This document shows positions 22,769 to 32,927 of a DNA stretch of 64,000 bases, piece by piece. The notes below the pieces were generated by a model. It was not told the origin of the DNA. It did no database searches and saw only the letters and a program-made list of their open reading frames with translations. Numbering within the stretch: the first letter of the stretch is position 1; each line of letters begins with the position of its first letter. Source of the stretch: Mesobacterium_A hydrothermale (GTDB lineage: Bacteria; Pseudomonadota; Alphaproteobacteria; Rhodobacterales; Rhodobacteraceae); NCBI RefSeq assembly GCF_035818635.1, contig NZ_JAYLLH010000002.1, forward strand, positions 62,001-126,000, written 5' to 3'. Both the position numbers and the translations under genes were made by a program.

Positions 22769-23212
22769 TCACGGGATAGAGGCCGCCGCGCGGGCCTGTT
22801 CGGAATGGTCGCGCTCGATCCCCATCTGGTTCTCGATCAGGTCCATCAGCGCCGCTTCGCGGTCATCTGTCACGCCGTCGGCCAACACCACCTGCCACAG
22901 CGCCTCGACCTTTTCCAGGCGGTGTTCATAGGCGACCGTGTTGCGGATCACCGTGGCCAGGTCCTCGTCCCCATTCAGCGCGAAGGCCAGCTTTTCGCAG
23001 TCTGCCCGCATCTTCGCCGCGTCCAGCGGTTTCAGCCCATAGGCCTTGGCCAGGATGCGGTCGATCTGCTCGACCTCTTCGAACAGATACGCCTTGTCGG
23101 CCATGGCGACCCGCACCAGCAAGGTTCCCAGGGCGTGGCGCGCGTCCATTTCCGGCAGCGGCTTGGGGTTTCGGGGCGGCGATTGGAAATGCCGCAGCAA
23201 TCGTTCGAACAT
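22769..23212 (-). CDS. TerB-family protein, second copy
   Basis: 147 aa, paralogous to the neighbouring TerB protein: LGTLLVRVAMADKAYLFEEV corresponds to its LTALLVRVARADGRFDDEE, and KVEALWQVVLADGVTDDREA to VIEALWQVVLADGVREAEED. In this copy the first acidic motif has changed (ADKAYLFEE in place of ADGRFDDEE), which may mean loss of a ligand site there. The ATG at 23212 starts MFERLLRHFQSPPRNPKP. The two genes probably arose by tandem duplication and may form a heteromer. Confidence 0.83.
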   Translation of the reverse strand: MFERLLRHFQSPPRNPKPLPEMDARHALGTLLVRVAMADKAYLFEEVEQIDRILAKAYGLKPLDAAKMRADCEKLAFALNGDEDLATVIRNTVAYEHRLEKVEALWQVVLADGVTDDREAALMDLIENQMGIERDHSEQARAAASIP

Positions 23213-23287
23213 GGGGTTTCCTCGTTACCTGTATGCAGCCCTGCAGTCAGATTAACGATTGCATGGCGCAACGCCATGGAAAAAACG

Positions 23288-23977
23288 TCACCCCAGCGGC
23301 GGGTCGGTCAGGGTCAGAATATCGTCCAGAACGATGCCCCCGGGGTCGTTGGTTTCCACCGTGACCGCGGCGACCGGCGCTAGGAAATACCACGCCAGGG
23401 CGATCACCCCGGGGTGTGGGGTCAGGTCCAGCACGTCCAGCACCGCGCCGCGGCGGTCATAGAAGGTAAAGACCACGTGCCCCGGGGGCGGCCGGATGCC
23501 CAGCGGGTCGGCATATTCCGCGTGCAGCCGCAGACCCAGCGCCAGTTCGTCGACATCGAACAGCAGCGCGGTCGCGCCCTCGCCGCGCCCGCTGCGCGCG
23601 GCGATTCCATCCGGCCCCACCGGGAACAGCGCATTCGACCCCAGCCCGCGATGCAGCGCCACCGCCATCGGCTGTTTCGGCGCGCCCGCGCGGATGCGCA
23701 GGGGGGGCTCCGGCGTGCCGGTCAGCTTGTCGAAACGCCCGCCATCGACCTCGGCCACGGCAACGCCTTGCCCGGCCAGCCGCTCGCCGATCCACAGCCC
23801 GGGAAAGCGCAGCGGCGCGTCCAGCTCATAGCCCGGCTCGACCTTGGGCGGCAGGGTTTCGAACCCGGCGACGCGATGCGGCAGCGCCAGCAGTTGCTTG
23901 TAGGGCACGGGATACAGAAGGTCGCCGGCCCACGCGGGCCAGGGCAGCAGCAGAAACAGGATCAGACGCTTCAGCAT
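23288..23977 (-). CDS. Exported protein of unknown function
   Basis: 229 aa, family not recognised. A Sec signal peptide is clear (MLKRLILFLLLPWPAWA, cleavage before G18). The mature part is rich in beta-strand-like patterns, Gly and Pro (e.g. PGLWIGERLAGQGVAV, LLFDVDELALGLRLH, HVVFTFYDRRGAVLDVLDL). It has a repeated VxxxDxxxL-type texture but no motif I can name. A periplasmic beta-sandwich is a reasonable guess. It lies on the same strand between the terB pair and rlmJ, 31 bases downstream of rlmJ. Confidence 0.7.
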   Translation of the reverse strand: MLKRLILFLLLPWPAWAGDLLYPVPYKQLLALPHRVAGFETLPPKVEPGYELDAPLRFPGLWIGERLAGQGVAVAEVDGGRFDKLTGTPEPPLRIRAGAPKQPMAVALHRGLGSNALFPVGPDGIAARSGRGEGATALLFDVDELALGLRLHAEYADPLGIRPPPGHVVFTFYDRRGAVLDVLDLTPHPGVIALAWYFLAPVAAVTVETNDPGGIVLDDILTLTDPPLG

Positions 23978-24008
23978 GCGGCGATCCTATCGCAAAGATG
24001 CGCTTTGG

Positions 24009-24797
24009 CTACGCCTTTTTGAACAGCTGCGTCAAACGCGCCGCTTCCGCGTCCAGCCCGAACGGCGGGTTCACCACGAACATGCCGGACCCCACCATCC
24101 GGTGCCCGTCGCGGGCGGGGGGAAAGCGGACCTCGTGGCGCAGCGCCTCGGGGTGGGCCTCCACCAGCGCCTGCAACATGGCGTCATGCGCCGGGTCGGT
24201 CAGGACCGGGTACCACAGGGCGATGATGCCCACGTTCCACTTGCGGTGCAGCGCCGCAATTGCCCGGGGCAGCGCGTCGTATTCCTTGCGGATCTCGTAG
24301 CTCGGGTCGATCAGCAGCAGCCCGCGCCGGGGCGTCGGCGGGCAAAGGCTTTGCGCCATGGCAAGGCCGTCCTGCTTGTATACAGTGGCCTTCGCCCCCC
24401 GGCTGTCTGTATGCAGCGCTGTATGCAGCGCGGCATGTTCCTGCGGGTGCAGTTCCGCCAGATGCATCGAATCCCCCGGCCGCAGCAGCGCCTTGGCCAG
24501 CAGCGGCGACCCCGGGTAAGACCGCGCGCCATGCGCCCGCCGCACCCGTGCCAGCGCGCGGCGGTACGGGTGGCCGGGATCGAACCAGGCTTCGGCCCGC
24601 GCGATGCCCTGCGCCGCCTCTCCGGTCTTGATCGCCTCTGCCGCGCCCAGGTCGTACAACCCCCGCCCGGCGTGGGTTTCGATATAGGACATGGGTTTGT
24701 CCTTGCCCGTCAGATAATCCAGCATCCACGCCAGCAGCGCGTGTTTCTGAACGTCCGCAAGGTTTCCGGCGTGATAGATGTGCTGATAGGACAACAT
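24009..24797 (-). CDS. rlmJ: 23S rRNA (adenine-2030 N6)-methyltransferase RlmJ
   Basis: 262 aa, full length. It starts MLSYQHIYHAGNLADVQKHA, the hallmark RlmJ/YhiR N-terminus, followed by SAM-binding YIETHAGRGLYDL. The catalytic motif reads LLIDPSYE where DPPY is usual; Ser in place of the second Pro is noticeable but within the known N6-methyltransferase pattern (D/N)PP(Y/F) it is a deviation. The C-terminal FVVNPPFGLDAE motif is intact. The enzyme methylates A2030 of 23S rRNA. The gene contains two copies and one near copy of the decamer CTGTATRCAG. Confidence 0.92.
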   Translation of the reverse strand: MLSYQHIYHAGNLADVQKHALLAWMLDYLTGKDKPMSYIETHAGRGLYDLGAAEAIKTGEAAQGIARAEAWFDPGHPYRRALARVRRAHGARSYPGSPLLAKALLRPGDSMHLAELHPQEHAALHTALHTDSRGAKATVYKQDGLAMAQSLCPPTPRRGLLLIDPSYEIRKEYDALPRAIAALHRKWNVGIIALWYPVLTDPAHDAMLQALVEAHPEALRHEVRFPPARDGHRMVGSGMFVVNPPFGLDAEAARLTQLFKKA

Positions 24798-24839
24798 GGC
24801 ACGTCGCGTAACGCTCCGTCACGTCCCGCGCAAGGGCGC

Positions 24840-24885
24840 TTGACGCAGGTGCGGCCTTGGGACTAGGATTTGAACAGTCGTTCAA
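24840..24885 (+). promoter_or_regulatory. Promoter and TetR-like operator of the leucine catabolic operon
   Basis: A -35-like TTGACG (24840-24845) and a -10-like TAGGAT (24864-24869) are spaced by 18 bases. Immediately after the -10 lies TTGAAC-agtc-GTTCAA (24870-24885), a perfect 6+6 inverted repeat of the type bound by TetR-family regulators of fatty acid and branched-chain acyl-CoA degradation. A repressor there would block initiation. The regulator gene is not in the window. The ivd ribosome binding site GGAGGAGGG follows at 24893. Confidence 0.6.
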
Positions 24886-24905
24886 TAAATCTGGAGGAGG
24901 GCCCG

Positions 24906-26069
24906 ATGTTCAACGCGACCATGCAGTTCGACCTGGGCGAAGATGTCAACGCGCTGCGCGACATGGTGCACCGCTGGGCGCAGGAACGGATCAAGCCGAT
25001 CGCGGCTGACGTTGACCGCAACAATGCCTTCCCGAACGAGCTGTGGAAGGAAATGGGCGATCTGGGCCTGCTGGGCATCACCACACCGGAACAATACGGC
25101 GGCGCGGCCATGTCCTATCTGGCGCATGTCATCGCGGTCGAGGAAATCGCCCGCGCCAGTGCTTCGGTCAGCCTGTCCTACGGCGCGCATTCCAACCTGT
25201 GTGTCAACCAGATCAAGCTGAACGGCACCGAAGAGCAAAAGATGAAATACCTGCCCGGGCTGATCGCGGGCACCAGCATTGGTGCGCTGGCGATGTCCGA
25301 ACCCTCGGCCGGCTCCGACGTGGTGTCGATGAAGCTGCGCGCCGAAAAGCGCAACGGCTACTATGTGCTGAACGGCAACAAGTACTGGATCACCAATGGC
25401 CCCGACGCCGATACGCTGGTCGTCTATGCCAAGACCGATCCGGACGCGGGCAGCCGGGGCATCACCGCCTTCATTGTCGAAAAGACCATGAAGGGGTTCA
25501 GCACCTCGCCGCATTTCGACAAGATGGGGATGCGCGGATCGAACACCGCCGAACTGATCTTCGACAATGTCGAAGTGCCGTTCGAAAACATCCTGGGCGA
25601 AGAGGGGCGCGGCGTGCGCGTGCTGATGTCGGGGCTGGATTACGAACGCGTCGTGTTGGCGGGCATCGGCACCGGCATCATGGCGGGCTGCTTGGACGAG
25701 GTCATGCCCTATGTCGCCACCCGCGAACAGTTCGGCCAGCCGATCGGCAACTTCCAGCTGATGCAGGGCAAGATTGCCGACATGTATACCAAGATGAATT
25801 CAGCCCGCGCCTATGTCTACGAGGTCGCCAAGGCCTGCGACCGGGGTCAGGTGACCCGTCAGGACGCCGCGGCCTGTTGCCTTTACGCTAGCGAAGAGGC
25901 GATGGTGGTCGCGCACCAGGCGGTGCAGGCGCTGGGCGGGGCAGGCTTCTTGTCCGACAGCCCGGTCAGCCGCATGTTCCGCGACGCCAAGCTGATGGAA
26001 ATCGGTGCCGGGACCAGCGAAATCCGCCGGATGCTGGTGGGTCGCGAACTGATGGCGGCGATGCAATGA
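24906..26069 (+). CDS. ivd: Isovaleryl-CoA dehydrogenase
   Basis: 387 aa from the ATG at 24906, behind a strong GGAGGAGGG site. Acyl-CoA dehydrogenase with FAD: LGITTPEQYGGAAMSYLAH, the first signature LAMSEPSAGSDVVSMKLRA and the second signature QALGGAGFLSDSPVSRMFRD. The catalytic base Glu247 lies in SGLDYERVVLAGIG, the position used by isovaleryl-CoA dehydrogenases (on helix G) rather than the C-terminal Glu of most acyl-CoA dehydrogenases. It oxidises isovaleryl-CoA to 3-methylcrotonyl-CoA, passing electrons to ETF. It is first in an operon that also encodes methylcrotonyl-CoA carboxylase, the hydratase and HMG-CoA lyase, which settles the substrate. Confidence 0.94.
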   Translation: MFNATMQFDLGEDVNALRDMVHRWAQERIKPIAADVDRNNAFPNELWKEMGDLGLLGITTPEQYGGAAMSYLAHVIAVEEIARASASVSLSYGAHSNLCVNQIKLNGTEEQKMKYLPGLIAGTSIGALAMSEPSAGSDVVSMKLRAEKRNGYYVLNGNKYWITNGPDADTLVVYAKTDPDAGSRGITAFIVEKTMKGFSTSPHFDKMGMRGSNTAELIFDNVEVPFENILGEEGRGVRVLMSGLDYERVVLAGIGTGIMAGCLDEVMPYVATREQFGQPIGNFQLMQGKIADMYTKMNSARAYVYEVAKACDRGQVTRQDAAACCLYASEEAMVVAHQAVQALGGAGFLSDSPVSRMFRDAKLMEIGAGTSEIRRMLVGRELMAAMQ

Positions 26070-26117
26070 CCGGATCGGCCCGACCCGAACGGGCCTGATC
26101 CATGACGGAGAAGACCC

Positions 26118-26468
26118 GTGCCACGCTGGATCTGGTTCGCGCCGCTGTCCCTTATTGTCCTGATCGGGGCGGCGCAGGGATTCCGGCTGGGCTGGATCGC
26201 GGCGCATCTGACGGAATCCGACGCCATCGCCGCCTATGCCGATCGCTATGTGCGGGCGGCAGGGCCGGGCGCCGCTCCGGACGATTGCGTGGCGCATCCC
26301 GGCGCCTCGGTCTGGCTGGTGATCACCTGCCGCAACGGCGAACGGGTCTGGGAATACCGTGTGAACCGGTTCGGCGGATTGGTGGGCGGCCATGCCCCCG
26401 ACCCGCACGAGCCACGGGCACAGGCAAAAGGGAGGCAGGCTGATGCTGTCCAAGTCCAACAGCTATGA
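26118..26468 (+). CDS. Small single-span protein of unknown function in the leucine operon
   Basis: 116 aa using a GTG start at 26118 with GGAGAAG upstream. It has an N-terminal hydrophobic helix (WIWFAPLSLIVLIGAAQGFRL), probably a signal anchor. A short exported domain follows with two cysteines (DDCVAHPGAS and VITCRNGERVWEY) that could form a disulfide. The last 26 bases overlap the start of the CoA ligase gene, whose ribosome binding site lies inside it. I do not recognise the family. Confidence 0.6.
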   Translation: MPRWIWFAPLSLIVLIGAAQGFRLGWIAAHLTESDAIAAYADRYVRAAGPGAAPDDCVAHPGASVWLVITCRNGERVWEYRVNRFGGLVGGHAPDPHEPRAQAKGRQADAVQVQQL

Positions 26469-28011
26469 CACGCTGCGCAAGCGGTTCGACTGGGATCTGC
26501 CGTCGACCCTGAACATGGCGCACCAGGTCTGCGATGGCTGGGCCGCGACCGACCCCGACCGGATCGCGATGCTCGAAGTCGCGCCGGACCGGGTGCGGCG
26601 GATCACCTTCGGAGACCTGTGGTATCGCTCGCGGCAGGTGGAAACCGCGCTGATCGAACGCGGCATCCTGCGCGGCCACCGGGTGGGGGTGCTGTTGTCG
26701 CAATCGCCGCTGTGCGCCGCCGCCCATATCGCGATCTGGCGGTTGGGGGCGATTTCGGTGCCGCTGTTCAAACTGTTCCGCGAAGACGCGCTGCGGTCGC
26801 GGATCGACGATGCCGGGCTGGGCGTCGTGGTCACCGATCTGGAAGGCGTGGCGCTGCTGGCGGGCATGGGGGTGGCAACGATCACCCGCTCGGACCTTGC
26901 GACCGCTGCGGGGACCAAGGCGGGCGTCGACACCGGGCCAGAGGACCCGGCGGTTCTGATCTATACCAGCGGCACCACCGGCAAGCCCAAGGGCGCGCTG
27001 CACGGCCATCGCATCCTGACCGGCCACCTGCCGGGGGTCGAGATGAGCCACGATTTTCTTGGCCAGCCGGGGGATGTGATCTGGACCCCTGCCGACTGGG
27101 CCTGGATCGGCGGCTTGTTCGACGTGCTGATGCCGGGGCTGGCGCTGGGGGTGCCCGTGGTGGCCAGCCGGATGCCCAAGTTCAGCATCGAGGAATGCCA
27201 GAGGATCTGCGCTGAAGCCTCTGTTAGAAATGTGTTTTTCCCGCCCACCGCGCTGCGGATGCTGAAGGCGGCGAACGCCTCGATTCCCGGTCTGCGGTCC
27301 GTGGCCAGTGGTGGCGAACCGCTGGGCGCGGAAATGCTGGCCTGGGGGCAAGAGGCGTTCGGATTGAAGATCAACGAATTCTACGGCCAGACCGAATGCA
27401 ACATGGTCGCCTCGTCCTGCAGCACGCTGTTTGCGCCCAAACCGGGCTGTATCGGCAAGGCGGTGCCGGGCCATGACGTCGCGGTGATCGGCCCTGATGG
27501 CCGCCCCTGCGACGGCGAGGGCGATGTGGCGATCCGGCGCGGGTCGGCGTCGATGATGCTGGAATACTGGCGAAATCCCAGGGCGACGCAGGAAAAGTTC
27601 CGGGGCAACTGGCTGTTGACCGGGGACCGTGGCGTGATCGAGGACGGCTATATCCGCTTCCTGGGGCGCGAGGACGACGTGATCACCAGCGCCGGTTACC
27701 GCATCGGCCCGGCAGAGATCGAGGATTGCCTGCTGACCCATCCCGCCGTTGCAACCGTGGGGGTGGTTGGCAAACCCGACCCCCTTCGCACCGAAATCGT
27801 CAAGGCTTACGTGGTCTTGAAGGACGGTTTTGACAGCTCGGACGACCTCGCGGCAGAGCTTCAGACCTGGGTCAAGGAACGGCTTGCAGGCCATTCTTAT
27901 CCAAGGGAAATCAGCTTTCTCGATGCGCTGCCGATGACGGTGACCGGCAAGGTCATCCGCAAGGCGCTCAAGGCCCGCGCGGCGGACGAAACACAACAGG
28001 GTCAAGGTTGA
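26443..28011 (+). CDS. AMP-forming acyl-CoA synthetase (acetyl/acyl-CoA ligase family)
   Basis: 522 aa. ANL-superfamily adenylating enzyme: P-loop A3 motif LIYTSGTTGKPKGALHGH, A5 INEFYGQTECN, A7 LLTGDRGVIEDGYIRFLGR and the C-terminal catalytic lysine motif MTVTGKVIRKALK. It converts a carboxylic acid, ATP and CoA to acyl-CoA, AMP and pyrophosphate. Its place between ivd and mccB suggests activation of isovalerate, 3-methylcrotonate or acetoacetate, but the specificity is inferred from context. Start ATG 26443 behind GGGAGG. The gene ends two bases before mccB. Confidence 0.88.
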   Translation: MLSKSNSYDTLRKRFDWDLPSTLNMAHQVCDGWAATDPDRIAMLEVAPDRVRRITFGDLWYRSRQVETALIERGILRGHRVGVLLSQSPLCAAAHIAIWRLGAISVPLFKLFREDALRSRIDDAGLGVVVTDLEGVALLAGMGVATITRSDLATAAGTKAGVDTGPEDPAVLIYTSGTTGKPKGALHGHRILTGHLPGVEMSHDFLGQPGDVIWTPADWAWIGGLFDVLMPGLALGVPVVASRMPKFSIEECQRICAEASVRNVFFPPTALRMLKAANASIPGLRSVASGGEPLGAEMLAWGQEAFGLKINEFYGQTECNMVASSCSTLFAPKPGCIGKAVPGHDVAVIGPDGRPCDGEGDVAIRRGSASMMLEYWRNPRATQEKFRGNWLLTGDRGVIEDGYIRFLGREDDVITSAGYRIGPAEIEDCLLTHPAVATVGVVGKPDPLRTEIVKAYVVLKDGFDSSDDLAAELQTWVKERLAGHSYPREISFLDALPMTVTGKVIRKALKARAADETQQGQG

Positions 28012-28012
28012 C

Positions 28013-29614
28013 ATGAAACTGCACTCCCAAGCGATCCCGACCTCGGAAACCTTCCGCGCCAACCGCGCGGCACATCTCGAGGCGATGAAACCGGTGCAAG
28101 AGGCGGCGCTGGCCGCCGCTGCGGGGGGCGGGCAAAAGGCGCGCGACCGGCATCTGGGCCGGGGCAAGATGCTGCCGCGCGAGCGGGTGGCGAATTTGCT
28201 CGATCCCGGCGCGCCCTTCCTGGAAATCGGGGCAACGGCGGCGCATGGCATGTATGACGGCGCGGCCCCGGCGGCGGGGGTGATCGCCGGCATCGGTCGG
28301 GTCATGGGGCGCGATGTCATGGTGGTGTGCAACGATGCCACGGTGAAGGGCGGCACCTATTACCCGATGACAGTGAAGAAACATCTTCGCGCGCAAGAGA
28401 TCGCCGAGGAATGCCATCTGCCCTGCGTCTACCTTGTCGACAGCGGTGGCGCCAACCTGCCGCAGCAGGACGAGGTCTTTCCCGACCGCGATCACTTTGG
28501 CCGCATTTTCTATAATCAAGCCCGGATGAGCGCGAAGGGCATCGCCCAGATAGCCGTCGTGATGGGCTCTTGTACGGCGGGCGGCGCCTATGTGCCGGCG
28601 ATGTCGGACGTGACCATCATCGTCCGCGACCAGGGCACGATTTTCCTGGCCGGTCCGCCGCTGGTCAAGGCCGCGACCGGAGAGGTGGTGTCGGCCGAGG
28701 ACCTGGGCGGCGGCGACGTGCACACCCGCCTGTCCGGCGTGGCCGATTACCTGGCCGAGGACGATGGCCACGCCCTGGCGCTGGCGCGGCGGGCGGTGGG
28801 ATCGCTGGGGCCGCGCACACGCGACGAAAATGCCTGCGCGCCGGAACCGCCGGCCTATGACCCCGAAGAGATCCTGGGGGTTGTGCCAGCCGACCTGCGC
28901 ACGCCGTACGATATTCGAGAGGTCATCGCCCGCACCGTCGACGGCTCGCGCTTCGACGAGTTCAAGGCGCGGTTCGGCGAAACGCTGGTCACCGGGTTTG
29001 CCCATGTCGCGGGCATGGCCGTGGGCATCGTCGCCAACAACGGCGTGCTGTTTTCCGAGGCGGCGCAGAAGGGCGCGCATTTTGTCGAACTGTGTTCGCA
29101 GCGCCGCATCCCGCTGGTTTTCCTGCAAAACATCACCGGTTTCATGGTCGGGCGGAAATACGAAAACGAAGGCATCGCACGGCATGGCGCCAAGATGGTG
29201 ACCGCGGTGGCGACGACATCGGTGCCCAAGATCACCCTGCTGGTCGGCGGGTCGTTCGGGGCGGGGAACTATGGCATGGCCGGCCGCGCCTACCAGCCGC
29301 GGTTCCTGTGGAGCTGGCCCAACAGCCGGATCTCGGTCATGGGCGGGCCGCAGGCGGCAGGGGTTCTGGCCACGGTCAAGCGCGACGCCATCGAACGGGC
29401 GGGCGGCAGTTGGTCGACCGAGGACGAGGCTGAGTTCAAGCGCCCGACGCTGGAGATGTTCGAGCGTCAGTCGCATCCGCTTTATGCCTCTGCCCGGCTG
29501 TGGGACGACGGCATTGTCGATCCGCGCAAGACCCGCGACGTGCTGGCGCTGAGCCTGCGTGTCGCGCTGAACGCGCCCGTCGAGGAGACACGTTTCGGCG
29601 TGTTCCGGATGTGA
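28013..29614 (+). CDS. mccB: 3-methylcrotonyl-CoA carboxylase, carboxyltransferase (beta) subunit
   Basis: 533 aa, complete biotin-dependent carboxyltransferase. Two crotonase-like halves are visible: the N half with RHLGRGKMLPRERVANLLD and VYLVDSGGANLPQQDEVFPD, and the C half with IPLVFLQNITGFMVGRKYE, GAKMVTAVATTSVPK and FGAGNYGMAGRAYQPRF. DSGGANLPQQ and NITGFMVG are diagnostic for MCC beta as opposed to propionyl-CoA carboxylase. It transfers the carboxyl from biotin on the alpha subunit to 3-methylcrotonyl-CoA. The stop overlaps the GTG start of the next gene. Confidence 0.95.
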   Translation: MKLHSQAIPTSETFRANRAAHLEAMKPVQEAALAAAAGGGQKARDRHLGRGKMLPRERVANLLDPGAPFLEIGATAAHGMYDGAAPAAGVIAGIGRVMGRDVMVVCNDATVKGGTYYPMTVKKHLRAQEIAEECHLPCVYLVDSGGANLPQQDEVFPDRDHFGRIFYNQARMSAKGIAQIAVVMGSCTAGGAYVPAMSDVTIIVRDQGTIFLAGPPLVKAATGEVVSAEDLGGGDVHTRLSGVADYLAEDDGHALALARRAVGSLGPRTRDENACAPEPPAYDPEEILGVVPADLRTPYDIREVIARTVDGSRFDEFKARFGETLVTGFAHVAGMAVGIVANNGVLFSEAAQKGAHFVELCSQRRIPLVFLQNITGFMVGRKYENEGIARHGAKMVTAVATTSVPKITLLVGGSFGAGNYGMAGRAYQPRFLWSWPNSRISVMGGPQAAGVLATVKRDAIERAGGSWSTEDEAEFKRPTLEMFERQSHPLYASARLWDDGIVDPRKTRDVLALSLRVALNAPVEETRFGVFRM

Positions 29615-30036
29615 GCGGGGGCTTGGACGAACTGCGGCGGCGCTACCCGGGGGCCGTGACCTATCGCTTCGGCGACAGCCCGGGTCTGTGCGCCGCGCTA
29701 CTCGCGTTGGTGCGGGCGGGAAAAAAGCGGGCGACCTGCAGCTCCGAGGCCGAGATCGCGGCGGGCGAGGCACCGCCGGTCGTGGGTCGTTGCGATATCG
29801 CCGTGGATTTCGAAAACGTGCCACAACTGGTGACGCGGACGGTCGAGTTGGTGCCGGTGCGGTATTGCGACATGACCGAAGAAATGGCGCTTATGGAAGG
29901 CGAGGATGACAGCCTTGAAAGCTGGCGCGCTGGGCATGAACGCTACTACCGCCGGCTCGGCATTTTCGACACCGAAATGAAGCTGATCTGGGAACGCTTC
30001 GAGGTGGTCGAGGACCTTAAGGAGACGCGGATTTGA
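29611..30036 (+). CDS. ASCH-domain protein
   Basis: 141 aa with a GTG start at 29611 that overlaps the mccB stop by four bases (GTGA), so it is translationally coupled. ASCH/PUA-like fold features: TYRFGDSPGLCAALLALVRAG, the KKRATCS motif (GxKxxT-type RNA-binding site), VVGRCDIAVDFENVPQLVTRT, PVRYCDMTEEMALMEGEDDS and the C-terminal ERYYRRLGIF. ASCH proteins bind RNA or have amidohydrolase activity on N4-acetylcytidine; its role inside a catabolic operon is unknown. An alternative start is the frame's earlier codons within mccB, which are rejected. Confidence 0.82.
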   Translation: MSGGLDELRRRYPGAVTYRFGDSPGLCAALLALVRAGKKRATCSSEAEIAAGEAPPVVGRCDIAVDFENVPQLVTRTVELVPVRYCDMTEEMALMEGEDDSLESWRAGHERYYRRLGIFDTEMKLIWERFEVVEDLKETRI

Positions 30037-30106
30037 CGGGGCGGCGGAGACGTGACGGGCTGGTCCTTCATGGATCGAAGGGTACCAGCGGCGTTGGCCT
30101 CGGAAG

Positions 30107-30165
30107 CAAGGGGGCTGTCCGCCCCCTTGCGCTCCCCCGAGAGGTTTTGGGCCAAGATGAAGGGG
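30107..30165 (+). repeat. Dispersed hairpin/purine element, copy 8 (upstream of mccA)
   Basis: Perfect 9-bp stem CAAGGGGGC-tgtcc-GCCCCCTTG (30107-30129), then CCCCCGAGAGGTTTTGGGCC and AAGATGAAGG. The core is degenerate (GGTTTT in place of ATATTT), but hairpin, C-run, G-A-G and purine tail are in the same order. It sits in the 166-base spacer before mccA and points with transcription. Confidence 0.6.
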
Positions 30166-30202
30166 CGGGTCGGGCGAGATTGCCCGCGCGTCCGAGGGAG
30201 GG

Positions 30203-32149
<1,947 letters not shown>

Positions 32150-32255
32150 CGCGCGCCGCCCGGGGGCACCGCTTGCCTTCCGGTGCGCGTGACTTAGGCT
32201 GCGCCCAAGGGTCGGTGCCCTTTGCCCTGACGTCGGACCGCAAGGAGAGATCGAG

Positions 32256-32927
32256 ATGACCGAGCCCAGACCCCGCCTGCACCATGTCCCGTTCTCGCGG
32301 TCGTTCCGCACGCTCTGGCTGCTGGAGGAACTGGGCATCGACGCCGAGATCGTGCCGCATGACATCCGGGCGGGCGACATGCGCGACCCTGTATACAGGG
32401 CGAAATCCCCGGCAGGGCGGGTGCCCGCGCTGGAAATCGACGGCAGGACGCTGTTCGAAAGCGGCGCGATCTGCGAATACCTGGCGGAAACGCGTGGCAC
32501 CCTGGGCCGCGCGCCGGGCCACCCCGAGCGCGCCGACTACCTGACCGCGATCCACTATGCCGAGACCATGGCGGGGCTGGTCGAGCAGCTGAACCTCAGC
32601 CGCATCTTCCTGCGGCCGCCGGCACAACCGTCGATCCCGGTGCTGAAGATCACCACCGCCCGCCTGCGCGCCACGCTGGACGGCTTGGAGGCGATGCTGG
32701 AGGCCCGGGACCACGCGCTGGCGTCGGGGTTTTCGGCCGCCGACACGATGATGGGATTCAACCTGTTCGCCGTGCCCTATTACGTGCGGCTTGATCCCTA
32801 TCCCAATGTCGCCGCCTACCGCGCGCGGCTGGAGGCACGGCCTGCGTTTCAGGCCGCACGCGCCAAGGACGGGCCACAGACATTCTATCGCCAGGAGTTC
32901 TACCCGATCCCGGAGGACAGCCAATGA
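32256..32927 (+). CDS. Glutathione S-transferase-like protein 1
   Basis: 223 aa behind AAGGAGAG. The thioredoxin-like N-terminal domain runs RLHHVPFSRSFRTLWLLEEL to the glutathione-contacting VPALEIDGRTLFESGAIC. A helical C-terminal domain follows, with ALASGFSAADTMMGFNLFAV carrying the conserved N-capping Asp. Ser in HVPFSRSFR may be the catalytic hydroxyl. It is about the same length as, and partly similar to, the next gene, which it overlaps by four bases. It may serve in stress defence or as an isomerase in a degradative route; substrate unknown. One CTGTATACAG site lies in this gene. Confidence 0.9.
   Translation: MTEPRPRLHHVPFSRSFRTLWLLEELGIDAEIVPHDIRAGDMRDPVYRAKSPAGRVPALEIDGRTLFESGAICEYLAETRGTLGRAPGHPERADYLTAIHYAETMAGLVEQLNLSRIFLRPPAQPSIPVLKITTARLRATLDGLEAMLEARDHALASGFSAADTMMGFNLFAVPYYVRLDPYPNVAAYRARLEARPAFQAARAKDGPQTFYRQEFYPIPEDSQ

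Noticed and set aside
32389..32398. CTGTATACAG inside the GST gene as a transcription factor site
   Set aside because: As a single-gene operator it makes little sense in mid-gene; it is reported only as part of the wider decamer pattern.
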